NCBI GenBank assembly: GCA_037951165.1
Contig: JBBDHG010000169.1
Coordinates: 2,288,001-2,352,000 of the forward strand
DNA length: 64,000 bases
Reading direction: 5' to 3'
Source of the DNA: Lophius americanus
Lineage: Eukaryota > Chordata > Actinopteri > Lophiiformes > Lophiidae
The translations under genes and the position numbers were made by a program. The notes beneath the pieces were generated by a model. The model was not told the DNA's origin and did no database searches. It saw only the letters and a list, made by a program, of their open reading frames with translations. Below, in pieces: positions 11,801 through 23,188 of the stretch (position 1 is its first letter; each line of letters begins with the position of its first letter).

Positions 11801-12439
11801 TAAATATTCCAAATTGTGATTTATGACATGAACAATTTCATTTTAGTGTGTGCAAAGTGAACTAGTTAGCCCAACAACTGCCCTCTTTTCCTGCCATCAT
11901 AACAGATTTTTTTGTAATTCCAATAATGCCACAAGAACCGCGGGCCGGGATTCTTTATTTAGTGAGTGTCTTAAGTGTCCGATCTCTGACGAGCCAGAAA
12001 CAGACGTCTGCTGAAAAACATCTCAAACGAAACGAATGATCTCTAACGAGTACGTCTTCCATCTCATCTGAAATCTAAACAGCCTTCTTCATCTGATGGA
12101 AAGCGATGGAATCAAGAGCAGCAGCGTCGCTGAGGCCGTGTCAGTTCACTGTGCGGAACCTGATCAAACGGAACCGGAGTCTGCAGAGAACTTCAGCCTG
12201 GTGTTTGACAGCTCAAAATGGGTTGCAAAACATGAGCGCGTCCAAGACGGAGCTCTCATCTGTCAAGTCACTCCCTTTTATTCCCATTTGACAAGAGTGG
12301 CGTAAAAAAAAACAAAAAAGGAAAAAAAAGTCATTTCTCTTTCCATCCTCTCGCTCCTCCGATCCTCCGCCCCGCTCTGATTGGAGCGACACCTCACTTG
12401 TAGTGATGCATCGAGGGTTTAATTTCAAGTCTCAGCGAT

Positions 12440-12680
12440 CGTTAATCATTGAGAACCCGCGATCAATTAATGCGGGAGCCTCCAACAGTCTTGCAGAAGG
12501 CTGCAGTGACCTCAGGTGCTGCCTCGCCGCCTGGAGGGAATTTTGGGCAGGGAGGATTTCATTAGCATGGAGTAAGCCAGCGCTAACGACTGCTAATGGC
12601 CTTGCGCGCTAATTATCATGGCGATCACGCCTGGCAAATGCGGTTTTGCTGCATTCCCAACCTCTGCTCCCCTCATAGAA
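12440..12680. other. Low-repeat stretch, possible conserved non-coding element
   Basis: Balanced-composition sequence with no repeats. It has many TAAT-type cores (tcaattaatgcgg, ttagcatgg, gctaatggcc, gctaattatcatgg) packed into about 200 bases, 300-500 bases from the first Ig5 exon. Such a cluster is seen in developmental enhancers, but conservation cannot be judged here. Confidence 0.2.
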
Positions 12681-12983
12681 CCTCATCAGAGACAGGCGTG
12701 AAGCGGTGGTGTGCTTTCGGCGGTTGATTGTGATTAAAACCAGCGCTTTGTGATGTGGAATGTGTTTATTTTTGCATGAACTGCATCGTGTTTAAAGAGC
12801 AAACAGCGACGCATGTGCCTGGTGAATACTTTTCACGTGAAGGAATGAAAGGGAGATATATGAATATACCGTGAATAAAGTGAGCTGAAGGTCGTGTGAG
12901 GGAAACGGAGAGTATGAAAGGTTTGGTGACAGAGGCTTGAATCCAAAGTGTTTCGTTGGCAGAACCGTCCAGGAAGCTCATAC

Positions 12984-13189
12984 CTGCAAGTTGGTGATTT
13001 GGAGGGTGCCGTTTTCCATCATACTGATTCGGCCGTCGTTTCCCAGGATCCTCTGGCCGTCTCTCTCCCATTGGATGCTGGGAATGGGGTTGCCCAGGAT
13101 GTGGCAGTGGAACTGAGTGGTGGAACCGGGAGCTAGAGTGTGATTGGTCGGTCCTTGGCGAATGATGGGTGGGACTCGGTCCGAAGGTG
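12984..13189 (-). CDS. robo3: robo3 exon: N-terminal half of Ig5
   Basis: 206 coding bases: two bases complete Ala, then 68 codons, ending in phase 0. The peptide reads PSDRVPPIIRQGPTNHTLAP, passes the first cysteine (FHCHILGNPIPS) and the core tryptophan (IQWERDG), and ends GRISMMENGTLQITNLQ. PP.I.QGP.N.TL and ENGTLQI fit Robo Ig5. There are two N-glycosylation sequons, NHT and NGT. Acceptor ctcctactttag, donor GTATGA. Plus-strand open frames here are antisense. Confidence 0.94.
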
Positions 13190-14859
13190 CTAAAGTAGGA
13201 GAAGAGAAAAGAAATTCAGGTTACTCTCAGATTTGAACTTAATATTCCTAAACTTCTGCAAAAGAAAAAGGATGAGAGTGAGAATTGAATGAACATTCAA
13301 AGACATAATGAGAGAATGAAAAAAGGGAAATAAGTAAATAGATAGAAGGAAGGATGACGGGAAAGGGAAGGAAAGAAAGGAAACACATTTATAAAAGTTT
13401 GTCAATGTTAATTTCAATACTGCATTCCTGAGTAAATTCATATCTGAGTCCAATTTTCCAGAATAAAAGTAAATTAAATAACAATATGCTTAAAATTTCC
13501 CCAAATATCAAAGAACAGTTTTTGAGTCCTGCTCAAAAAAAAAAAACCTCATCTGAGACAAATCCCACTCCCAGAATGAGCCTAAACCAAAATCTCAACC
13601 ACGGAAATTGATACATTTAAATTCCTTAAAGAACAAAAGGCGTTTGTAGAAGAATTTATGAAAAAAAAACTGAGTTATACTCCAGAAACAATATGTGATG
13701 GACGCCGGGACCCGTTCCTATTTCCTCCTCCACATCATCCTCACCCTCATGTTTTTAGCAGAAGAAAAAGCCGTAACATCCCTGCATGACAACATCGGCT
13801 GTGACCTGGAAAAACAGCAGCTTCTGGCCGCGGTCCCGAGGAATCTTAGCCCACTTCTCACCGAGAGGTCCTCCAGTTTTGTTTATGTTCTGCAACTACA
13901 TTTTCTAAATCCCATCTGAGGTTTCTTCTGGGATCCGTGCCATGGAAGATCCCTCACAGACTGTGAGACGGTTTATGCTAGGATTTCCAGATAGTTGATG
14001 GAACCCAGATTTCCAGTACCTGAAGAGGCAAAGTAAACCTCGAGCCACCACCCATGCTTCAATGTAGATAGGGTGTTCTTTTCATTCTTCCTGCTCCAAA
14101 CATAATGCTGATCCACAAAATGATCCAGTTTGGTCTCAGCATCCAAAGACTTCAGTATCTGATCTAGATGGATCTGAGCTAGAGAGACTTTTCTTATGAT
14201 TTTTGGGTCAGCAATGGCAAATCTCTTAGAGTCAGGGCTAGGAGCCCTTGATCTAAATTTCCATACCATGAAAAAACTTTGGGAATCTATTGCTTAATTA
14301 AGGAATGAATAGATATGCTTTAATGTACATGAGCTGCACCACAGTTAGTCGCATTAGATATAAACTACGGCCCAAACATGCTTCCCTTCACCCTCGGGTG
14401 CCCGCAGCCTTCCTGACACCTGTTTCCAGCCATCAGTAAGAGACTCATGGACATATATGGTTGCACACCCTCTCTGCAGGTTCTGAGAGTTCAGACGCGA
14501 ATCTAAACACAACGCGTGAGCGTTGCCAGCTAGCAGAGTTACGCTCAGTTTACACAAGTGTAAATTCCACACATTCATAAATAGTCGCGGAGAGAAGGCT
14601 GTGATTCAGAGTCGGCGGTTCTCTTCTCCTCCACACTCTAAGATCCAGAGCTTACAAAGCCCCCGGCGGGTTACGACTGAGTAAGAACACATCATCTCGC
14701 TCACTTCCATGCATTACATATTTGGTTACGCCGCGCGCTCATTAGCATTCCGCGCGGCGGGAAAGCTCCGATATCATCAGATAAGCGTCGCTAACTGCAA
14801 AACGTGAAAAGTCAACACTCTAAGCGTCGTTGGAGCAAAATCCTTGTTCGCTCCGTGAA

Positions 14860-14873
14860 GGGGGGGGGGGGGG
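14860..14873. repeat. Poly-G tract (14)
   Basis: An uninterrupted run of 14 G on the plus strand, followed after atgcagc by a second short G run. Confidence 0.9.
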
Positions 14874-15364
14874 ATGCAGCGGGGGGAAAGCATATGTTTC
14901 AGCGATGTTATTTGCATAGAGCTTTCAGCAGTTGTCTCTTTATATAAGGACTCCTGCTGCCCCCTCGTTTGGAGGTAGAGTATTTGTGATTTTCAGATGC
15001 ATCTGAAGGCTTTTCTGACTCAGAGTGGTGCGTTTGTTGTGGGGGCGGTGTTAAAGCAGCAGATTGTGAGGAACGATTAATCAACGATGAAGCAGAAAAT
15101 GATTAAGTGTGGAGGGGGGAGGTAAATATTTTTGTGTTTGAGGGGTTTTCATTTTGCTTACTTACATAACATTGACTGCGTCTGTCAGAGGATGTTTCTC
15201 AAAGAACAAATAAGCCGTTCAACACATTGGCTGCTGGGATTCGGGAAGAATTTAAGGTCAGACTTGGTGATACGATTCACTGCGTTCACTAATATGATGT
15301 GTTTGTGGTTTCCAGACTAACCGTTTGGCTTAACACATCTATTTATTATTGAATAGTCTGACTG

Positions 15365-15480
15365 ACTGAACCTGTTTGACCCAGCGGCAACATGTATATG
15401 CTAAATAGTAAGGGGCCATGGACGGAGCCCTGGGGGACACCACGGTTCAAAGGAGGCATTAACCATGGCTAGAGAGAAAG
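15365..15480 (-). mobile_element. L2-type LINE reverse transcriptase fragment
   Basis: On the minus strand it reads LNRGVPQGSVHGPLLFSIYM, then LPLGQ. GVPQGS.LGPLLFSLYMLPLG is a highly conserved reverse transcriptase block of vertebrate L2/CR1-type LINEs. The Leu to His change and the short length show a dead fragment. Related fragments lie at 32435-32515 and 35570-35745. Confidence 0.75.
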
Positions 15481-16987
15481 TCTCATTCGATAAGTGGGAT
15501 TTTCTTTTGGCACGTTAAAGCAAGTGAGGACTTACTAAACAGAATTCTGTAACTTTATACAACCAAATAAAGTCCATTAAGGTTGAAATTGCTTCCTAAA
15601 AACATGCTTTACCAAATGTTTAGTCACTTCTAATTGAAATTAAATGTCCCCAAAGAATAAAAATGTGCAACCAAAATAAAGGACGTCCCTTTTTTCTTTC
15701 CCTGGTGAAGACTTTTAAGGGATTAATCATCAGCATTAACACATTTTCCATGACAGCCACAGTATTTAAAGGACTATTTTTTTATCCGTTTGTTTTCGCT
15801 TGTTCTGTTCCTTGTTGTTCTTTTGGCACAGCAAGTGGCAAACGCTAATTAATTATTATTCTTCGAAAAATGAGGCAAAAATGTCAACATGTAATTAGGC
15901 TCAGAGCCGGAAAGTAATTAAATCTGCGGTGTAACGGCACTCGCCGCTGCAGTGGCCAGACAATCCCGCCCATATAAATTTAGCCTGCCGATTCTGTGAT
16001 ATTGGGGCCTATTGCACACCTCCGTAAAGTCTAGTGGAAACTGGTTGAGTAGTTTTTTAGGCAATTATGGAAAATGGTGGAAAATTACCTCTTCAGAAAA
16101 TCCAGGATCTGCCCTTTTATCCAGATCGTTCTTTTTTCACGCCTCACCCTTTCACTTATCTTCTTATTGATTTTTTTTTCCTGCATATTTTCAATAGACA
16201 TGGGTTACAAATATAATCTGGAGGTAAAAATGTGCTCAAATAAGAAAATATCCTATGTAGTATATAATAGATATATAATATATCCAAGCAGTTTAAATAT
16301 ATAAAAGTATACATATTTGTAAATATCTATATATTGATGAGGTTTTTATGTTAAATTGGTAGGCAATCATTCTTTAAAATAAAACAGTGGGCAGGAAAAG
16401 CCTTAAAAGGAGTGTTTGAACATTTTGTGAAATGCACTTATTGGTAATCTTACTGAGAATTTGATAAGAAAATTCAATTCTCCTCTCTTCTCTGTTAAAT
16501 ATGAGGCTGCACACAAAATAGTAGCGCAGCTGAGCTGGAAACAGGTAATATTGTTTCCTGGATTTAAAAAAAACTAAAGAAACGTGCAGCTTTGAGCCGC
16601 AGACGAGGTGTTTTTGAGGCACGGGCGTTGCAATAAAACCATTTCCAGGCATTTTACGACTGAATTTGTAACAACATCACATTCTAGGGCGGATTCTTTC
16701 TGAGCTTTGATCTATAAAAACAAAAGAAGAAGATTTATGGTGTCAAGACGTCGTTGTTTTCTCGGCCAGAGAACTCCAGTTGAAGTTTATTATTCTGAGT
16801 GAGACTCCTCTTCTCTGCTTACAGACCACGCAGTGAAAGCAAATATTAAACAGATGTGAACATTTGAGAGAAAAGAACGCCAGACTTCAGCAACGAGAGA
16901 GAAAAGTACTCAAGTCGTCGAGAGTGTTTTTTTTTACTAAGAGCTAAAAGTTACTTCATCTCATCGTCTGTGTGCGTTAACACTCAC

Positions 16988-17159
16988 CGCTTTCCACCTC
17001 CAGCAGGGCTTTGGTCAGGATGCTGCCCGCCACACTGATGGCCTGGCAGATGTAGAAACCGGAGTCTTCCACTCGGACGTCAGCTATGGTCAGCTCGCCG
17101 CTCAGCGACACGGAGAAACGACCTGCCTGCGACGGCTCCTGGATGGGGAACAGCAAGAT
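16988..17159 (-). CDS. robo3: robo3 exon: C-terminal half of Ig4
   Basis: 172 coding bases, phase 0 at the start and phase 1 at the end. The peptide starts ILLFPIQEPSQAGRFSVSLS, continues GELTIADVRVEDSGFYIC and ends QAISVAGSILTKALLEVES. LLFP, GRFSVS and YICQA..VAGSIL.KALLEV match Robo Ig4; GRFSVS and AISVAGSIL are nearer to ROBO3 than to Robo1/2 as I recall them. It supplies the second Ig4 cysteine. Acceptor tttcttcctcag, donor GTGAGT. Confidence 0.96.
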
Positions 17160-17339
17160 CTGAGGAAGAAAAACATCGTTGGGATTAATCCGACTCCATA
17201 AGTCAGAACCCGTGGCTCCAGTCGTCGTGTGAATGAAATGCGTGACGTTCAAACTCAATACGCCGTCTTGACCCGCTAAGCCGTTCCACCTGACTTTTAT
17301 TATAAATTTGGTATAGATTTATTAAAAAACTAGGCCAAC

Positions 17340-18240
17340 GTCGTGCAAGACAGCGAGGGTATATCCCCGAAAAGCCCCCAATCCCCTGCAGTGTACAAGC
17401 AATCCCTCTGATTGATCGCCTCGAAATAAATTTGAAGTTTTATCCGAAAAACAGTGTTTCTTAAAAAAGGAAAAGCCCTCCCTTTAATATGAACTATTAG
17501 AGTAAACTGGAATAGGAATCCAGTAATGAAGGGCTCATATTTCAGAGTACATCTAGTGCCGGTCCTAAGCCCGGGTAAACGGGGAGGGTTGCGTCAGGAA
17601 GGGCATCCGGCCTAAAATCTTTGCCAAATCAACATGCGGGACATGAAACCATTTTTTTTCAAATTGAATCGCTCCGGACTCGGGTTGAAACCAAAAGGGG
17701 AACAGTCCAAAGACAAAGCAGGATCATAAAATAAGCTAAAAATACAAGATAGGTCTGAACAAGTCTATTGGGATGCACCAAATTTGGACTAACTGGACCA
17801 AGTGTTCGGAAGTTTTGTCTGAAAAAGACAAAGTTTTTCATAAAAAAGTGTCCCCTAGAGAGTAAATGATCAACAATTAGAATAAAATATGATGAATACA
17901 AGATAGAGTCCCTCAGGTTGAGTCATGTGGAACTAATTTAGACAAAATCAGACCGACACTTAGAAAGTTATGGCTACAAAAAGTGTGTTTTTTTGTGACA
18001 GAGCTCCCCCTCGTGAGTGAAATATGAACTATAAGAGTAAAAATATTATGTAAACGAGATAATTATACTCCATTTGATTCATATGCACCAAATTTGGACT
18101 AAATTGGACCAAAAATTGAGAAATTATGGCCCGAAAAGTTTTGCAGATGAAGCTCATCTAGTCTAGTGGCGGAAATATGCAACTCAATCACTCCAGTTCT
18201 TCCTCTCACTAAGGTCTACGTAGGTAAAAATATAATAACC
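17340..18240 (+). repeat. Dispersed repeat family X, copy 2 (interrupted, partly doubled)
   Basis: Contains gggtatatccccgaaaagcc, ccccaatcccctgcagtgta, then atgaactattagagtaaa, and two successive downstream parts, each with caccaaatttggactaa and tgaactataagagtaaaa blocks. A different repeat sits inside it at about 17545-17640. The doubled 3' half suggests two nested or tandem copies. Confidence 0.7.
17545..17640 (-). repeat. Dispersed repeat (ggatgcccttcctg family), copy on minus strand
   Basis: Its minus-strand core ggatgcccttcctgacgcaa followed by ccctcccc matches the start of 38430-38600. It interrupts a family X copy, so it is probably the younger insertion, or X fragments flank it. Confidence 0.6.
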
Positions 18241-18255
18241 GCCTTGGGTCAGCTG

Positions 18256-18292
18256 CTTCATCCTCGCCCTAAGGCGTAGGGCGAGGATGAAG
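18256..18292. other. Perfect 15-bp hairpin with 7-base loop
   Basis: Left arm cttcatcctcgccct (18256-18270), loop aaggcgt, right arm agggcgaggatgaag (18278-18292). It lies at the edge of a family X copy. Confidence 0.9.
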
Positions 18293-18757
18293 GAGGATGA
18301 ATGATAATTCCACAACATCGTAGACTTTTGAGGGATACAAACAATCTATATGAAGATTTGTATATTTATTACGTATTAATCTGGCAAAGACTTTGAAGAA
18401 AGAACTGATCAAGAGTTTAGTCTACTCATTATGACATCATTATTTCCCAGAGCCCTATGTGACAAATGTCTTCTTCCGTTACACCAACATTTCAAAACCC
18501 GAAGATTTTATATTTACTTTATTCCATTTCCATTTCCTTTTGATATTTGCTTCAGAATCGAGTGAAAGGATCCATCAATTATTTCCTCCCCCTCTTAAAA
18601 GTGACGGGGGATGAAGTCGCCGCTACGTTCATCTATTTGCAAAAATCCAACACAGCTAACTTGAGCTGGACGTTTTACATAAATTAACCATAACAAGCAG
18701 TTGCGCCTTCCAACAGTCAACAAATTGGATTTCTTTGTTGTTCCCATGGAAACCTGA

Positions 18758-18786
18758 TTTTTTTTTGGGGGGGGGGGGGGGGGGGG
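18758..18786. repeat. T9-G20 homopolymer junction
   Basis: A T run followed directly by 20 G on the plus strand; after one T there is a further GGGGG. In the robo3 transcript this is a C20-A9 tract. Confidence 0.9.
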
Positions 18787-19559
18787 TGGGGGTGTGTGAC
18801 TCTGAGCACATCTGACCAAATACATGTTCTAGCCTCCCCGTACTTTACGCCTCCACTAACCCAGATGAGGGTCTTCCTGTGAAGGTTACTCATTTCTGCA
18901 TACATCCAGAGCGACACCCACTCCTCTGAAGCACAGCGGCTACTTTCCCTGCGTCGACTTGGACGGCTGATAAAAAATTCATGCTGGTCTTTTATCCGGC
19001 GGTGTTAGAGAGCCTCGGCTTCACAGCTTGGTTCGGTAACCTTACTGTGCGGCTCGAGTCCAAATTGATCTGAGCGATGCAGACGGCTCGAGAGATTATA
19101 AGATCCGGACGGCGTACGTCCCTGCAGCGCATTTAGGAACAGGTCTACAGGAGAGGAGGTATTGATCCGGCCCGTGTTCTGCTCTCTGAATACCAGCTAC
19201 TTTCATTACGTACAGATATTAATATATGTGTCGAAACATCGGTAGACGGGCTTCAGAGGTTCTGGAAGGTCTGTCCGTGTGGTTGGGATGCCATGTGTGA
19301 CTTGTTCGGGGATGGAGCCTATACCAGCTGACACTGGGAGAGAGGCGGAGTACTTTCCTGTTTGCACCTGTCTTCTAATAAATCTTTATATTTATAAATG
19401 ATTCTCATTTCTGTCTTTGCAGCCCGGTTTAGGAAACTGGACTTTTGTCCGAGGTGGGCCGGGTTTTACGACCGTTGACTTTCTTCTATTCTAGCTTTTA
19501 TTTCATTGCTTGCTTTTCATTTCCTAATCCTTCGTAATGTTTTTATACGTCTTTTAATT

Positions 19560-19675
19560 ACGTCGTAACGTTCTCTTGCACTTTGTCGCATTCTTCTGGA
19601 TTGTTTGTTTGAGGCACTTTCAATCGCCCCGTTGCGGAAACATGCTATATAAATAAAGTTGCCTTACCTTACCTT
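19560..19675 (+). mobile_element. LINE-type 3' end
   Basis: The sequence gaggcactttcaatcgcccc, then gttgcggaaa and tgctatataaataaagttgc, ends in a (CCTTA)n-like tail. It matches the usual 3' end of teleost L2/Rex-like elements as I remember it. Confidence 0.55.
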
Positions 19676-19847
19676 CCCCTTCGTCACATTGAGAGGAAAT
19701 ATCTTCAACCTGGTATAAATGTTTCTAATCATAACGCAGGAGAATCTCAACTAGTTGATGTTTGTCTTCTCTCACTTTAGAACCATTGCCCAACCAGTAA
19801 GGTGAATGAACAACAACAACAATAAATAATAATGAAATAACACAAAC

Positions 19848-20125
19848 TAGTTCGAAAGGGTACATCCCCAATAAAGCCCCCAATCCCCTGCTTTGTACAA
19901 GCAATCCCCCTGATTGAACTCCTCATAATTAAATGTGGAGTCCCCTCCAAAAAACAAACAAACAGTGTTTTCATCAGAAAACGCCCCCTAGTGAGTAAAA
20001 CATGAACTATTAGAGCCAGGTTAAAAGTTAGATTTCCACAGGTTGATTCAGAAGAACCACATCTGGACTGAATTGGATCAACGGTTAGGAAGTCATGGCG
20101 CAAAAACTTCTCGGAGCAGAATGAT
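19848..20125 (+). repeat. Dispersed repeat family X, copy 3
   Basis: Contains ggtacatccccaataaagcc, ccccaatcccctgctttgta, aacatgaactattagagcca and ggactgaattggatcaacgg. The order of blocks is the same as in the other copies; the middle is shortened. Confidence 0.7.
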
Positions 20126-20569
20126 GCTACTTCAATCCACCTGTTGGCTTCCATTACTCAGGAGGACTTCATTGTAACGACACGATCTTTTCTTTTTTTT
20201 AAACTTTGAAACCTGATCCTCTCTCTTTCCTTCCCCCGTCCGTCGGTACGGGATAACGGTATTTTTACCCGTTAGTCAAAAGCGCCCGCTTTTGAAAACA
20301 TGCAACCCACTTACTTCCCTTCTTCCTCTCCTGCCTCCATGCTCTCCCCTCTTTATCTCCCTCCTCCGCTCTTGTTCTCCTTTCTCCCACTCACATTCTC
20401 CAGACCTCATCCAATCTCCCTCACCCGCTCTAATCTCTACCTGGGAGCCATGCTAGAGGCACCCACGCACTCCCATCAGGCCTTTCACAGCATTCCAGCC
20501 AGCTGCATTGCTTATCGCTCGCCGTTCCCACACATACTTATTCATTTGCACACCCACATATTCCCACAA

Positions 20570-20570
<1 letters not shown>

Positions 20571-20611
<41 letters not shown>

Positions 20612-20613
20612 GC
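20571..20613. repeat. CA microsatellite
   Basis: A (CA)n run of about 20 units with two CG interruptions at its end. Confidence 0.95.
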
Positions 20614-20692
20614 ACTTTTGAGGACACATAGGACTGTGCAGACTCACACTTTGGAGAATAATAGCCTGTTTGGATGATGGGAAAATGAGGTG

Positions 20693-20730
20693 TGTGTGCA
20701 TGTGTGTGTGCGTGTGTGTGTGTGTGTGTA
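20693..20730. repeat. TG microsatellite
   Basis: A (TG)n run with CA and CG interruptions, 80 bases beyond the CA tract at 20571-20613. Confidence 0.9.
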
Positions 20731-21094
20731 TGAGAGAGTCATCCTGGCACTACAGCACCGGGTGGTGAAACTAAAGGGACGACAGACAAGAAGATGACAG
20801 CTTGAGGAGACGCAGGCTCTCTTTAAAGTGGAGTAGCAGAGGTGTGTGAAGAAACTAACTTCAACCAGCACGGCCTTTCCACACCGGGACGCTTCAGCTT
20901 CCTGCGGTCGTGAAAAATAAAAATACAGCGGACTTCTGGACTTTAGATAAGTTTAATTCCAACACAATTTCTCCCGAAAGTTTTGCAAAAATCCTTTTTT
21001 TTAATTGTCTGAATGAGCTCATTTCAAGGGTTTAAAGTTCTGGTAAAAAACCTTCATGGATGGGAAAATGCCATAAAATCGATCTATCTATCAA

Positions 21095-21480
21095 CCGTCG
21101 TCCCTCAGAGGAAGGGCGTATCCCCGAAAAGCCCCCCAATCCCCTGCATTGTACAAGAAATCAACCTGATCGAATTCCGGAAATGAAATGTGAAGCCATA
21201 GCATTTAAAAGCTCCCCCTAGTGTGTAAAATATGAACTATTAGAGTGAAATATGATATATACAAGATAGATCTCCTAGAGTTCATTCCATTTCAGCAAAT
21301 TTGGACTAAATTGGACCGATATTTAATAAATGAAGGCCCTGAAACACTCTTTGGAGATAAAGCTGCCCCTAATGTCAGATATATAGAACCAACCTTTCCC
21401 AAAATCAATCCAGTTCTTCCCTGCACTGAGGTCTATGAGGGTGTAGAATTTGAAAATGACCCATGAAAGAGATTTTGAGT
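21095..21480 (+). repeat. Dispersed repeat family X, copy 4 (best preserved)
   Basis: Opens with gggcgtatccccgaaaagcc, then ccaatcccctgcattgtaca, ctccccctagtgtgtaaaat, gaactattagagtgaaatat, aaatttggactaaattggac, ggagataaagctgcccctaa and aaaatcaatccagttcttcc. An ATG-started open frame of 73 codons (21245-21466) aligns in frame with copy 1. It ends about 190 bases downstream (in transcript terms) of the first Ig4 exon. Confidence 0.72.
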
Positions 21481-21668
21481 TTTTGCGGCGGACCTGGCGC
21501 TGACGATTCCAAAATGTCCCCGATTTTTCAGGGGGGTATAATAAGAATACAAATATTTACTGTCCCCCCCCAAAAAAAACACACACACTTCTGAAACCTA
21601 GAATCATCCATTGGGACAAAAGACCAGTTCACTGTCGTTTTTTATAAACACGGCAGAAATTGTCCTAC

Positions 21669-21793
21669 CTGGCTCCCCTCTTTTTGCCAAAAGACGGCAG
21701 GCGGAGGATTCCCTTTGGTGCCGCAGAGGAACGTCATGGTGCGACCTGGCGCTGTGATCTGGTCCCGTGGTCGAACCACGATCTGAGGAGGCA
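21669..21793 (-). CDS. robo3: robo3 exon: N-terminal half of Ig4
   Basis: 125 coding bases: two bases complete Val, then 41 codons, ending in phase 0. The peptide begins PPQIVVRPRDQITAPGRTMT, then FLCGTKGNPPPAVFWQKEGSQ. VVRPRDQ and AVFWQKEGSQ are Robo Ig4 signatures; the first cysteine (FLC) and core tryptophan (VFW) are both present. The glycine in CGTKGN replaces the glutamate of the usual CETKGNP. Acceptor gttgtag, donor GTAGGA. In the transcript a ~100-nt CA repeat ends about 57 nt upstream of this acceptor, with a UG repeat beyond it, so splicing of this exon may be sensitive to repeat-binding proteins (inference). Confidence 0.96.
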
Positions 21794-21847
21794 CTACAAC
21801 ACAGAGAATGGAGAGACATGATCAGTGCAGAACAGACAGGACACCTC

Positions 21848-21953
<106 letters not shown>

Positions 21954-22086
21954 AGTGGGTTCATTACAGTGAGAATGTGCCAGCAGTGAGTGCATTAAGC
22001 TGTGACAGAACCCCAGTGATGACAGCAGCTCATAATTGACAACTCTCTCACTCAGGCTCTCCATGTCTCTTTATCTCTCATGCACC

Positions 22087-22205
<119 letters not shown>

Positions 22206-22750
22206 TTGTTATCTCGACACTTCACATTCATAAATACCTAGCTCTAATGTAAACACTTCTGTCCTCTGAAAGCAGGCTGGCGTACGTTGATGGCTTTTTG
22301 CACAAGTCATCTGCATCAGCAACTACAAAAGCGGGATTTTTTTGTACCTGGTATTCAAACCATAACGGAAGCGTTACCAGCAAAAATGTGTGTGTGTGAC
22401 ATTTCTGCACTGGATTCTGTCTTTCGTCTCTCCTCGTCTCTCCTGCTTTACTGCGCTGCCGATGATGACGGCGTATATGTAAATAATCAAGGGTTCCAAT
22501 CCGACCATTTACATTTGCGATGCATGATCATGGATCGGAGAAGTATGTCAGAATGTCGGTGACTCAAATCTGATCTGAAAAGATTTTTTTGCCGTCACTC
22601 AGACTCAAAAACAGACTTGATGTGTGTCACATTAAAAAAACACAAAGACAAAACAGACGGATAACGGACAATTTTTCATGGGTTCACAACAAAAATGTTT
22701 CACTATACTGATGCTTTGGGGATACTCAGAGAAAAACACTAACATAACCA

Positions 22751-23188
22751 CCAGCCATAACATTATAACCACCAAGTGGGGAAGGGCAAGTGAGTTGACG
22801 CTGAATATTATGTTATGAAAGCAGAAAAAATTGAGCTAGAATAGGGATTTAAGTGACTATGACAAAGACCAATGTGTCATGGTTAGACAACTGGGTCGGA
22901 TCATCTCCAGAACTGTAGGTTTTGTTGGTTGTTAGACTGGTCTGCAGTGGTCAGTACCTACATAAGTGATCTATGGAATCAGTGACAGGGCCATGACTGG
23001 CTAAGGCTATTAAACATATGTGGGGATAATAGGCTAGCCTGTGTTGTTGGATCACACAGAAGTGCTACTCGCTGGAAAAACTAGTGATGGTTCTGAGGAA
23101 AAAGGTGGAAATGAACACAAAGTGACATCGCAATGGAATAAGGGGACCTACAAAATATTAAGCAAAGGGTTATAATGTTATGGCTGAT
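22751..23188 (+). mobile_element. Internally deleted Tc1-like transposon with both ends
   Basis: The left end agccataacattataaccac (22753-22772) is mirrored at the right by ttataatgttatggctgat (about 23170-23188). Inside, tggttagacaactgggtcgg, atcatctccagaactgtagg and gatcacacagaagtgctact correspond to the helix-turn-helix and following part of a Tc1-like transposase gene. The catalytic part (two Asp and a third acidic residue) is missing. At about 438 bases it is a dead, MITE-like derivative. Confidence 0.8.

Larger units (their letters stand above)
5532..12983 (-). other. robo3: robo3 intron between the two Ig5 exons
   Basis: A 7,452-base intron. Contents: a 23-bp duplication at about 5677-5723, a Tc1-like end and a 12-bp hairpin at about 5918-5980, a 14-bp GC-rich tandem repeat at 6100-6230, a copy of dispersed repeat family X at 7580-7990, a G17 tract at 9394-9410, a copy of repeat family Z at about 9640-9840, a TG tract at 10845-10877 and a LINE remnant at about 11600-11800. 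Nothing recognisable was seen in 6240-7570, 8000-9390 or 9900-10840; 12440-12680 is a possible conserved non-coding element. Confidence 0.75.
13190..16987 (-). other. robo3: robo3 intron between Ig4 and Ig5
   Basis: A 3,798-base intron. It holds a G14 tract at 14860-14873 and an L2-type LINE reverse transcriptase fragment at about 15365-15480. An AT-rich stretch with tatata runs lies around 16200-16340. The remainder shows no gene or recognised repeat. Confidence 0.8.
17160..21668 (-). other. robo3: robo3 intron splitting Ig4
   Basis: A 4,509-base intron dominated by dispersed repeats: family X at 17340-18240, 19848-20125 and 21095-21480, a second family inserted at about 17545-17640, a hairpin at 18256-18292, a T/G tract at 18758-18786, a LINE-type 3' tail at about 19560-19675, and CA and TG tracts at 20571-20613 and 20693-20730. 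Nothing else was recognised. Confidence 0.8.

Noticed and set aside
20300..20677. 125-codon open frame rich in Pro, Ser and Leu
   Set aside because: Pyrimidine-rich low-complexity sequence running into a CA microsatellite.
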